This document shows, one piece after another, positions 16,061 to 23,733 of a stretch of DNA of 37,726 nucleotides. The stretch covers positions 1 to 37,726 of the forward strand of contig CAMAWH010000047.1 in assembly GCA_945861635.1 (NCBI GenBank), read 5' to 3'. A program made the translations under genes and the position numbers. Below the pieces are notes generated by a model, which was not told the origin of the DNA, did not search any database, and saw only the letters and a list, made by a program, of their open reading frames with translations. The stretch's first letter is position 1. Each line of letters opens with the position of its first letter. The DNA is from Klebsiella pneumoniae (GTDB lineage: Bacteria; Myxococcota_A; UBA796; SXON01).

Positions 16061-16960
16061 ATGCCCGCTGTGACCGGTGCCACCCTCGGAATCGTCGCCG
16101 CTCTGGTGTCCGCGCTGGCGTGGGCGATCGGGGCCATCCTGTTCCGTCGCATCGGCGAGCGTGCGACTCCCACGGCGATGAACCTCGCGAAAAGTCTGCT
16201 CGGTCTGGGAATGATCGGCGCGGGCGCGCTCGCCGCCGGCCTGACCCCCCTTGACGGCGAAAGTGCGTGGCGGCTCGCCCTCTCCGGCGTGCTCGGGATC
16301 GCCATCGGCGACACACTTTTTTTCGCGGCGTTGGTGCGGCTGGAACCGCGCCTGACGCTACTTTTGGCGACGGTCGGGCAGGTGTTCACGGTGGTCGCCG
16401 CCGCGGCCGTTCTGGGCGAGCGGCCGACATTGCTGGGGTGGACGGGCATCGCGCTCGTTATTGTCGGCGTCGGCGGCGTGCTTCAGGCCGGCGCCGAGCC
16501 GGGCCACAGCACCGGCCGTGACCGCCTCACCGGCATCGTCTGCGGTGTCCTCTCGGCGGCCGCCACCAGCGGCGGACTGCTCCTCGCGAAGACGGGCGTT
16601 GCCTCGGTCGGCACGTTGGAAGCAACGTGGATCCGCCTCGCCGCGGGCGTCGTCGCGCTGGCGCTCTGGGGCGCCGTCCGAGGCCACATTCGCGCGGATT
16701 TCGCCGCGCTCCGGCTGCCCGGATTCCTGCGCCAGATTGCCGTGGCCGTCACCGTCGTCATGTTCGGCGGGTTCTGGCTCTCTCTCGTCTCCCTCAAATT
16801 CACCGATGCGACGATTGCGAGCGCGCTCGCCGCTACCGAGCCCATCTTCATCCTGCCGCTGGCGTGGCTGTGGTTGGGGGAGCGCGTGGGCTGGCCCGCC
16901 ATCGTCGGGGCGGTCGTCGCCGTAGCTGGCGTCGTGCTGATCGTGGTCGGCGCCGCCTGA
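16061..16960 (+). CDS. EamA/DMT-family transporter
   Basis: A 299-residue membrane protein with ten predicted helices in two five-helix halves, typical of the drug/metabolite transporter superfamily. Characteristic stretches are GIAIGDTLFF, AAVLGERPTLLGWTGIALVIVG in the first half and WLGERVGWPAIVGAVVAVAGV at the end of the second. A GAGGGCGG ribosome site precedes the ATG. It follows the duplicated methyltransferase by nine bases, so the two are likely one transcript; the substrate is not evident. It is convergent with the radical SAM gene, 20 bases apart. Confidence 0.88.
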   Translation: MPAVTGATLGIVAALVSALAWAIGAILFRRIGERATPTAMNLAKSLLGLGMIGAGALAAGLTPLDGESAWRLALSGVLGIAIGDTLFFAALVRLEPRLTLLLATVGQVFTVVAAAAVLGERPTLLGWTGIALVIVGVGGVLQAGAEPGHSTGRDRLTGIVCGVLSAAATSGGLLLAKTGVASVGTLEATWIRLAAGVVALALWGAVRGHIRADFAALRLPGFLRQIAVAVTVVMFGGFWLSLVSLKFTDATIASALAATEPIFILPLAWLWLGERVGWPAIVGAVVAVAGVVLIVVGAA

Positions 16961-16980
16961 CCGGCCGACCCACAAGCTGC

Positions 16981-18429
16981 CTATTTCGCCGAAACCTGCG
17001 CCCGCTCGTCCAGCGCCCGAGACAGCTTCAACGGCCCCTCCTCATACCCATCTTCCGCGTGCGGCAGGTAGTCGGGATGGCCCAGTTGTTGGCAGATTTC
17101 GTCGGCGAAGAACTTGCCCTTTCTCGACAGGCGGATCTGCGATTCGTTCTCCCACGCCAAGCCCCACTCCTTGAGGACGTCAAGCTCGCGTTTAAAGATT
17201 ACCTCCGCCCTTTCTCCCGTGCGCTCCTCGTAATAATCCTTGTAAACCTCACTGTTTTTGAGAGGAAGGACCATGTTCCATCGAAGTTGGGCGTCACGAT
17301 CACGAACCATGCCCTCGAAGACCGGCAACCGGCCCGCCTCGACCGCCGCGGTCCACTTGGCGATGTCTGGCTCCTGTATACAAAAACGGTCACGAAAGCT
17401 GGAGAATGCGCTTGGGCCGACCCCGACCGTATCCATCAACTTGCAGCACTGGTCGGTCGTATAGTGTGAGGTGAACTCGGGCGTCTTCGTGAAGACCCGG
17501 ACCAGGTTTTCTTCGTAGCCGGCGGCGTTCACCTGCTGGATCGCCATTTCTTTCATGACGATCTGCGTTTCGTTGGCGGAGAACCGATCCGGGCGCTTCT
17601 CGTAGAGCGCTTCCACCGGACCTTCACCCTGGCCGTAGTGCTGAATCTTCAAGCGATAGAACTGGATTTCCTCGGGATCGAGCTTGAGCGCCTTCTCCAC
17701 CGTGTCGTGCCAACCCTCCAGCGTTTGCCCGGGATAGCCGAAGATGAACTCGATGTTCAGGTCGTCAAACCCAGCCTTTCGGCATTCCTCCATCGCTTCT
17801 TCGGCCAACTCGACGGTCGGAGGGCGATTCATGTGCTTGAGGATCGCCTCATCCATTTCCTGCAAGCCGAGCGTGAGGCGTCTGGACCCGTAGTCACGCA
17901 TGATCTTCAGGCGTTCACGGCCCTCTTCTCCCACGAGGTCGGAAGGATGCACGTCGTAGGTGAGCTGCACGCAATCCGACAGGTCCACCCGACGCGCAAT
18001 CTCCTCATGCAACTTGCGGAAAAGTCGGGGAGAGAGGTGCGTGGGTGTCCCTCCGCCGAGCAAGGCCGAGCGGGCCTTGATCTTGTCGAGCCCGAGGCGA
18101 TCGAGCCAGATGTCCATTTCCTTTCCGAGGAGCCCCACGGCGAATTCCTGCGTGTCCTCTCCTGTGCCGGTCACGATCGGGTAGTGACAGAAGGTGCATT
18201 GCCGCTTGCAGAACGGAACGTGAAGGTAAAACACGTACCGGCCGTCCGCCGGGTCCTTCCATCCATCGAGGAATTCCTCCTCGTTCATCGTTGGATATTG
18301 CGTGATCGGGGGATAGTGGATCCCCGCCGGAAAGAACGTTCCGGTCCGGTGAATGAGCCCAGCCGCGAGGAGCTCGCGGAACTCGTTCAGACGCGGCCGG
18401 GCGGCGGCGATGGCGTCGGCTGCGTTCAT
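16981..18429 (-). CDS. HemN/HemW-like radical SAM protein
   Basis: A 482-residue cytoplasmic protein. The 4Fe-4S/SAM motif is CKRQCTFC (Cys74, Cys78, Cys81), within YLHVPFC as in coproporphyrinogen III oxidase relatives. It is followed by GGGTPTHL, NIEFIFGYPGQTLEGW and a C-terminal winged-helix-like region (about 400-470). The family includes HemN, HemW and HutW-type heme proteins and radical SAM methyltransferases, so the exact reaction is open. The ATG at 18429 has AGGAA upstream. It does not look like an anaerobic sulfatase-maturing enzyme, as no Cys-rich SPASM tail is visible. It stands at the end of the long minus-strand gene run. Confidence 0.85.
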   Translation of the reverse strand: MNAADAIAAARPRLNEFRELLAAGLIHRTGTFFPAGIHYPPITQYPTMNEEEFLDGWKDPADGRYVFYLHVPFCKRQCTFCHYPIVTGTGEDTQEFAVGLLGKEMDIWLDRLGLDKIKARSALLGGGTPTHLSPRLFRKLHEEIARRVDLSDCVQLTYDVHPSDLVGEEGRERLKIMRDYGSRRLTLGLQEMDEAILKHMNRPPTVELAEEAMEECRKAGFDDLNIEFIFGYPGQTLEGWHDTVEKALKLDPEEIQFYRLKIQHYGQGEGPVEALYEKRPDRFSANETQIVMKEMAIQQVNAAGYEENLVRVFTKTPEFTSHYTTDQCCKLMDTVGVGPSAFSSFRDRFCIQEPDIAKWTAAVEAGRLPVFEGMVRDRDAQLRWNMVLPLKNSEVYKDYYEERTGERAEVIFKRELDVLKEWGLAWENESQIRLSRKGKFFADEICQQLGHPDYLPHAEDGYEEGPLKLSRALDERAQVSAK

Positions 18430-18520
18430 GGTCGGTTTCCTTTCGCGAAAAAATCCGCGATCCGTTTTGCAGTATGTAGGCAATGCCCGCACCGCGCAAG
18501 GAACCGGCGCCATCCGAGCC

Positions 18521-19450
18521 CTACCGCCAGTACCCTTGCGCGGCGTTCAGGCGGTCGAAGTGGTCCGCCCCCAAACGATCTCGCGCACTAGTGGCGTTTT
18601 GACGAAAACGCCACGCCCGTAGCGCAGCGTACAGGGATGCTTTCGCCGCCGGATCGCTGACAACAGCCCCCACGGCGTCCGCCAGCGTGACGTCCGCGGG
18701 GCACTCCTCCGGAAGCGGGTCGCGCCCGTGCACGACGAGGCGATGCCGATCGGAGCGAATCACGAACGCACCGTCTCCGGCGAGTCCGTACACGGCCTGG
18801 CGCGGTGCGACGGCCTTGGCGAGGTCCACACCCCCGGCGTCGCTCGGGACGGTCGCCCGGGCCACGGCGAGTAGGGTCGGGAGCACATCCAACGTCGAGG
18901 CGAGGTGGCCCGCCTGAAGCGGCAGCGGCGCGCCCTTCCCGACCCACCAAAGGGCCGCGGGCTGCGCCCACCCGTCCGTCCATGCCAGCACAATCACGGT
19001 GCGATCGCGAAGGCCGGCGCCGGCAAGGTCCTGCTGCCAGCGCGTCAGGATCCCCACGGCATCCCCCCCTCGATCGGCAACAACAAACGGTTCGGGTGCC
19101 GACGCGACCCACGCGCGATCGGCCACGTCCGCGAACCCGAGGTGCCGCACTTCCTCCGCTGAAGCCGTAGCGGCGGTTCGGTACCCATACAGCGAGAGCA
19201 CCCCGGCGAGCGCGTTGGCGTCCGACGCCGGCGCCCACTGCGAGGTCAAGAGCGCACGACGCGCATCGCTCCCCCGTTCCACGGCCGCATGGAGCGGCAG
19301 AACGACGACCTCGGACGGCGCCACGGGGACAGCCCCTTCCATCAACACCAGCACGATGTCCGGACGTTCCTGCGGCGCGAGCGGGCGTTGCGCCACGGCG
19401 CAGCCAAGAGCGGCGAATACCGCTGCGCACAGCAACCGCGCGGCCATCAT
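18521..19450 (-). CDS. degenerate sulfatase-superfamily lipoprotein
   Basis: A 309-residue lipoprotein with lipobox ALGC (Cys17). Family membership is shown by DIVLVLMEG (the first strand, where the metal Asp is lost), RALLTSQWAP in the nucleophile region, TLDVLPTLLAVA and the C-terminal RLNAAQGYWR tail. The Thr nucleophile, the SDHGE motif (replaced by AWTDGWA) and the first metal Asp are absent. The HGYDAH segment is missing too, so the protein is about 170 residues shorter than the active paralogues. It most likely has no catalytic activity. Its start overlaps the end of the truncated HepT gene. The next gene downstream is the HemN-like one, about 90 bases away. Confidence 0.75.
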   Translation of the reverse strand: MMAARLLCAAVFAALGCAVAQRPLAPQERPDIVLVLMEGAVPVAPSEVVVLPLHAAVERGSDARRALLTSQWAPASDANALAGVLSLYGYRTAATASAEEVRHLGFADVADRAWVASAPEPFVVADRGGDAVGILTRWQQDLAGAGLRDRTVIVLAWTDGWAQPAALWWVGKGAPLPLQAGHLASTLDVLPTLLAVARATVPSDAGGVDLAKAVAPRQAVYGLAGDGAFVIRSDRHRLVVHGRDPLPEECPADVTLADAVGAVVSDPAAKASLYAALRAWRFRQNATSARDRLGADHFDRLNAAQGYWR

Positions 19451-19785
19451 GAACGTGGCGGGTCGTCCGCTGCACCTGCACGGACCATGGCGGCCACGAA
19501 CGCGCGGGGCACCGCCGCGTCATCTGCAAAGTCGGGCGTCGGCCAGCCGTTCGTTGCAATGAACTGCATCGCGACGTCAATCGCTGCCTGAATCGCTACC
19601 TCCAGCCTGCGTTCTGCCGCAGCCACGGCGTCGGTCGATCGCAACCACACGTCCAGGGGCGTCGCCGCGGCCGCTTCTAATTCGGAACAGCACGCTTCGA
19701 TCCGCTCGAGGCGTGCGTCGACCCGAGTGCCGGCGCGGCTCAGGAAACACCCGGCCGAGGTCCCAACACTCGCGCGCGACGGCAC
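19447..19785 (-). pseudogene. truncated HepT-like (HEPN) toxin
   Basis: A 112-residue frame whose second half (DVWLRSTDAVAAAERRLEVAIQ and onward, then DVAMQFIATNGWPTPDFA) matches the first helices of HepT/DUF86 RNases. The C-terminal catalytic RNxxxH-Y segment, expected about 40-50 residues later, is missing because the frame ends at the start of the sulfatase-like gene (19450). The start is uncertain: GTG at 19785 overlaps the antitoxin by 46 bases. The toxin is probably inactive, while its MNT partner looks intact. Confidence 0.6.
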
Positions 19786-20171
19786 GCTTGGGCGATGGTT
19801 CGCAAATGCCGTGCCTCTTCCGCACGGTGAAGCGCCCGCACGGTGAACGCAACCCTGGCATCGCGATCGCAGTCCACCAGGAGCCTCCCGTCGTGGAGCG
19901 CAGCTACCGCCAGCAGCGCCGGCGCCCGACGCAAGTCCACGACATCGACATCGTCAATCGGCACGCGCAGCGCCGCCGCGCAGTCCACGAGCCAACCGAG
20001 TCGTTGCTTGAGGGTGGCGCCTACCGGGTCAATGGTCAGAATCGCCAGATCCACATCGCTATTTGCGTGGTGGTCGCCGCGCGCGCGGCTACCAAACAGC
20101 CACGCCGCTGCCACGTCCGGTGTTTGCCGCAGCCAGCGTTGTAGGGGACCGAGGTCAAGTTGCGCCTGCAC
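19740..20171 (-). CDS. MNT-type minimal nucleotidyltransferase (antitoxin of a HepT pair)
   Basis: A 143-residue soluble protein with the nucleotidyltransferase core GSRARGDHHANSDVDLAI: Gly27-Ser28, Asp39, Asp41, with a further Asp in VDVVDL about 75. In MNT-HepT pairs this protein adds AMP groups to the HEPN toxin. Its usual partner follows here but is truncated. The GTG start gives MQAQLDL and lies 72 bases after the EF-hand gene. Pairs of this kind are often mobile or scattered. Confidence 0.8.
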   Translation of the reverse strand: MQAQLDLGPLQRWLRQTPDVAAAWLFGSRARGDHHANSDVDLAILTIDPVGATLKQRLGWLVDCAAALRVPIDDVDVVDLRRAPALLAVAALHDGRLLVDCDRDARVAFTVRALHRAEEARHLRTIAQACRRARVLGPRPGVS

Positions 20172-20243
20172 CGACGTACCCTATCCCAAACTGTCGAGTT
20201 CGCGCCCCCGTCACAACGGAGGCCAAGGCGCCCGCAAGCGCGA

Positions 20244-20672
20244 TCATCGCGGCGGCGGCGGCAGCCCGCCCATCGTTCCAGCGGCGCCTTGTCCACCCCC
20301 GCGTCCGCCCGGACCGGGGCCCTGAAGCTGGTTGGCGTGCTCACCCACCAGCAGCGACGGCGACTCCGTCAGGAAGGAGATCTCGACTTCGTAGGGCGAC
20401 AGGCGGCCGTCCGCATCGATGTCAAAGCGATCGATCGCCACGTCTTCGAGTCCCACGCGCCCGTACTCCTCGGCCTCGACGTATCCGGATTGGTCCGCAT
20501 CGACCCGCGCGAGAATCGCGGCCGTGACATCGGGGTAGCGAAGCGTGGGCTCGGGCGTGCCAACGACCCCGCGCCACACAGCGAACCCGCCCACCGCCAC
20601 GAAGGCGATGATCGCCGTGCCGACCGCGAACTGGCGCAGGACGCCCCCCACGCGGCGCGTTCGACGACTCAC
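20244..20672 (-). CDS. membrane-anchored EF-hand protein
   Basis: A 142-residue protein. A basic start (MSRRTRRVGG) and one transmembrane segment (about 16-34) are followed by two EF-hand loops, DADQSGYVEAEE (58-69) and DIDADGRLSPYE (84-95). The C-terminal tail is Gly/Pro-rich (PGPGGRGGGQ). Calcium binding is well supported. The ATG overlaps the stop of the sulfatase remnant as ATGA, echoing the two other sulfatase/EF-hand pairs in this window. Confidence 0.82.
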   Translation of the reverse strand: MSRRTRRVGGVLRQFAVGTAIIAFVAVGGFAVWRGVVGTPEPTLRYPDVTAAILARVDADQSGYVEAEEYGRVGLEDVAIDRFDIDADGRLSPYEVEISFLTESPSLLVGEHANQLQGPGPGGRGGGQGAAGTMGGLPPPPR

Positions 20673-20982
20673 GGCGACGCCCGCCGCGCCGCCAACATTC
20701 CCGCCCGCAATTGGACAACGATAGGCGCGAGCTCTGGGTCGGCGAAAACGTCGTCACTCTCTCCCATCGCGCCGTCGTACAGCGCAAGTTGGGCGCCCAC
20801 CCCGGTGCGGAGCACCGCATCGAAAACGGCATCGGTGGGCTTCATCCCGGAGACGGCGTGGTGGCGTCCGCGCGCACCGTATCCATGGAAACGAGCACGA
20901 AACCGCGGGGGCGCCGCGGCGCCGCCCGCGCGCACGCCGCAAGCAATAAACGGAGGGAAAAATAGGCCGGGCGCACACCCAC
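20669..20982 (-). pseudogene. internally deleted sulfatase-like gene remnant
   Basis: Two short frames correspond to the two ends of the neighbouring sulfatase-like gene (21027). The first, 46 codons from GTG 20982 to 20842, reads MGVRPAYFSL..., has a lipobox-like LLAAC and ends in VSMDTVRAD plus a few residues, matching residues 1-50 of the paralogue. The second, 58 codons from ATG 20845 to 20669, reads MKPTDAVFDAVLRTG..., matching its residues from 421 to near the end at over half identity by eye. About 365 residues between them are missing and the frames are shifted, joined as ATGA. The core catalytic domain is lost. Whether the pieces are still made is unknown. Confidence 0.8.
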
Positions 20983-21026
20983 GCCATGCCCGGTGCGGCC
21001 GGAATCGATCAGTGGAAATCACGCCT

Positions 21027-22478
21027 TCACTTCGGTAGATCCGGCGCGGACAGCCGCTTCCGACGCACAGCCAACATCGACGCGCGCAATGACGCGACGG
21101 TGGGCGCCATCGCGGGGTCGTCGGCGATATCGTGCTTCTCTCCAGCCGCAACGTCGTACAAGAGAAACTGGGCGCCCTGGCCCGTGCGGAGCGCGTCGTC
21201 GAGCGCGGGGTCCGTCGGAAGGAGCCCCTGCACGACGAGGCGGTGAACCCCGTCGGTGACGCTCACTTCCTTGATTGCGCTCTCGCTGTAGGGAGTGGCG
21301 CCAACAGGGCAGGCGCCGCCAAAGCAGGGAACCAGGCTGCGCCCTTCCATGGTGGCCGCGGCCGTTGCTCCCGCGAGGTCGAGCAGCGTTGGCGCCACAT
21401 CGAGCAAGGAAACCGGCGTGGCGACGTGCACCGGGGAAATCCCTCCCGCCGGCCGAATGATCAGCGGAACGTGCGTCGCGCGGTCACGCAGCGTGTGGCG
21501 ATGACTCATCAAGCCGTAGTCCAGAAGCGCCTCTCCGTGGTCACTCATCACGGCCACCGTCGTCGTCGGGAGCAATCCGCGCTGCTCCAACTCCGCGAGC
21601 AGCACCCCAACCCACAAGTCAGCGTAGAAGACGGAGGTCGCGTAGGTGCCCAGCAGAAAAGCGCGCTCGTCCGGGGAAAGCGGCACCTTTTTCACCCCCG
21701 GCGTCTCCGTGTACCGTCGGAAGGCCTCGAACGCGCCGAGGTCCGGGAAAGGCAACCCCGTTTTGTTGGCGCGGCTCTGAAGCTCAAACTCCGGATACAC
21801 CGTGTCCTCCCGGATCTTCTCGTAGAACACCGGGTTGTAGAGCATCGGCCCGAATGCCGTTCGGTGGGCCGGCGTCGCCATGCGCGCGAACACGCCGGGC
21901 TTGATGTACGGCGTGTGCGCGTCGTACCCGTGCACGAACAGGAAGAATGGTTCGCCGCCGGCAACCGCCTGCTCAACCCAGCGCACGGCCATCGGCACCG
22001 TCTCCTGAAACGAGCCGAACGGCTTCCCCTCGGCGTAACTGTCGAATCCGTCATCCAACCCGAAGATCCGCCCGAGGTGTCCGCCGGCAACCACGGCGCC
22101 CGTTCGCATCCCCGCGGCTCGCATCCGGGACGCCAACGTTTCGGCCTCGTCCGGAATGGTGAAGTCATAATCTACGGGCGCGACGTGGCTGGCGATCCTG
22201 CCGGTGAACACGGATCCGTGGGAGAAAAGCGTCTCGTTCGCCTGTGCAAACACATTGTCGAAAACGACGCCCTCCCGCGCGAGGCGCGCCAGGGTGGGCG
22301 CCGAATCTGGAGGACCGCCGCACGGTGACGTGTGGTCGGCGCGCACCGTGTCCATCGATATCAGCACCACGCCGCGAGGCGGAGTCTTCGGCATTCGCGG
22401 CGGGGCCGGCGCGGCACGCGCACACCCCACCGCGAACGCACCTGCGAGGATCATTCGCACTGCGGAGCGCACGCCCAT
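21027..22478 (-). CDS. sulfatase/alkaline-phosphatase-superfamily lipoprotein, apparently active
   Basis: A 483-residue lipoprotein with lipobox AVGC (Cys19). The core is complete: SMDTVRAD (Asp43, Asp48), nucleophile region NETLFSHGS with Thr83, FVHGYDAH (181-188), MSDHGE (Asp313, His314) and SHRH (325-328). As in its paralogue at 10326 the nucleophile is predicted to be Thr, not formylglycine, so a phosphoryl or sulfo transferase or hydrolase of unknown substrate is expected in the periplasm or at the outer membrane. The ATG shares its A with the stop of the upstream anchor-type gene (TGATG). It has no GYW tail. A deleted copy of itself follows 44 bases later. Confidence 0.88.
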   Translation of the reverse strand: MGVRSAVRMILAGAFAVGCARAAPAPPRMPKTPPRGVVLISMDTVRADHTSPCGGPPDSAPTLARLAREGVVFDNVFAQANETLFSHGSVFTGRIASHVAPVDYDFTIPDEAETLASRMRAAGMRTGAVVAGGHLGRIFGLDDGFDSYAEGKPFGSFQETVPMAVRWVEQAVAGGEPFFLFVHGYDAHTPYIKPGVFARMATPAHRTAFGPMLYNPVFYEKIREDTVYPEFELQSRANKTGLPFPDLGAFEAFRRYTETPGVKKVPLSPDERAFLLGTYATSVFYADLWVGVLLAELEQRGLLPTTTVAVMSDHGEALLDYGLMSHRHTLRDRATHVPLIIRPAGGISPVHVATPVSLLDVAPTLLDLAGATAAATMEGRSLVPCFGGACPVGATPYSESAIKEVSVTDGVHRLVVQGLLPTDPALDDALRTGQGAQFLLYDVAAGEKHDIADDPAMAPTVASLRASMLAVRRKRLSAPDLPK

Positions 22479-23689
22479 CACGCGCCCCCGACGTCGAGCC
22501 GAATGTCCCCCCCCGCAAGGACGCCACCCTCTCTGTGGAGGTGGATCACCCTGGCTTTCAGCGGGATCGCCTCCCCCTCGCGCAGGATCAACAGGAGGGG
22601 GAGTTTTCCGTGCGCAACCAACTCGTCCATCACGATGCCGGCAGGCTCCCCCGACACCGGCGCCTCCAGTGCGCCCGGCCCTTCCACGACCAACGCCGAG
22701 AACCCGGAACGAAGCCCGCAGCGCAGTGCGTCGATGCCGTCCGGGCGTTCCTTGGGGAATTGCCACGCGCCGGGGAACGGGCAGTCGGCGAGGCGCGCCC
22801 GCGACTCCGGACGCGGGAGCACGAGCACCGAACCCGTCGGCTGAAGCGCACCGACCGCCGCAATGAGCAACGTCAGACCCTCTCCTTCGGGCACGACCAG
22901 CGCGGTTGCCTGCCCGGCCGACATTCCGAAACGCAGGGATTCACGGCGCCCCAGCGGCGCAAGCACCTTTCCGCGCCGGCCAAGCGTCCACCCGACAACG
23001 CCGCCGATTCCCAGCGCCAGGAGTGTGGCCCCGGCCGCGGCCGCGACGGATGTCCGCGAGGCGCCCGCCGCGCTGGCACCTGCCGGCGCGCTTGGCATGT
23101 TGGCACCCGGTGCCCCGCCGCCCGGCATGCCGCCCGGCGCGCCGCCCGGGGGGGGCGCGCCGGGCTTCGGTGGGCTTCCGGCGCCGGGCTTGCTTCCGAG
23201 CGCCCCGCCCACGTCAAGATGGACGCCGGCGGCGTCGTGGATGACACGCACCTCCGGGTTTTTCGTGCCTTCCGGAACGGTGACCTCGACGGACAAGAGC
23301 GGTTTTCCCGAGACCGTTCCTGAAAAAACCGCCAGGGTCAGCGGTTGGCCAAGCGGCGCGTTGACGTTCGTTGCCCAGTGACCATCTCCTGCGACGGGAT
23401 CTCCGCCAGCATGGCCGTCATCCGCGAGGGGAAACGGCATCGCCTCTGCCGATCCAATCGCAACCGTTACGATGGGCATCTGAAGCGGCGCCTCCGCGTC
23501 CGTCTCCACGAGTTGGAACGTGATGCCGTTCCCACCGGGGCGCGGCGCCGCCATCGGAGGCGGTACGCTGCCGGCCGGCGGCGGCGCGCCAGGCGGAGGC
23601 AGCGTACCCGGCGGCGGTGCCGTTGCCGGTGGCGATTGGGCCAAAGCGAGCGGAATCCGCAACGCAATCAGGAGGTGCAGGAGGTACAT
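22478..23689 (-). CDS. secreted proline-rich protein with internal membrane segment
   Basis: A 403-residue protein. A signal peptide (1-17, MYLLHLLIALRIPLALA) and a Pro-rich linker lead to a beta domain (about 50-150) with DDGHAGGDPVAGDGHWATN, the DDG-GD-AGDG-type pattern seen in choice-of-anchor domains of Myxococcota. A Gly/Pro/Met-rich linker follows, then one transmembrane helix (about 207-230) with a basic flank (GRRGK) and a C-terminal domain (about 240-403) of unknown fold. A bitopic two-domain layout is likely. Its stop overlaps the ATG of the active sulfatase-like gene, so it may be a partner or a scaffold. Confidence 0.75.
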   Translation of the reverse strand: MYLLHLLIALRIPLALAQSPPATAPPPGTLPPPGAPPPAGSVPPPMAAPRPGGNGITFQLVETDAEAPLQMPIVTVAIGSAEAMPFPLADDGHAGGDPVAGDGHWATNVNAPLGQPLTLAVFSGTVSGKPLLSVEVTVPEGTKNPEVRVIHDAAGVHLDVGGALGSKPGAGSPPKPGAPPPGGAPGGMPGGGAPGANMPSAPAGASAAGASRTSVAAAAGATLLALGIGGVVGWTLGRRGKVLAPLGRRESLRFGMSAGQATALVVPEGEGLTLLIAAVGALQPTGSVLVLPRPESRARLADCPFPGAWQFPKERPDGIDALRCGLRSGFSALVVEGPGALEAPVSGEPAGIVMDELVAHGKLPLLLILREGEAIPLKARVIHLHREGGVLAGGDIRLDVGGA

Positions 23690-23733
23690 CCGACATGCGT
23701 AACCGGGTTGGACGGAGCCGCGGAACGAGGTCG

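Noticed and set aside
16981..18429. Anaerobic sulfatase-maturing enzyme for the sulfatase-like set
   Set aside because: The radical SAM protein is HemN-like with no visible Cys-rich SPASM tail, and the intact enzymes here use Thr, which needs no formylglycine maturation.
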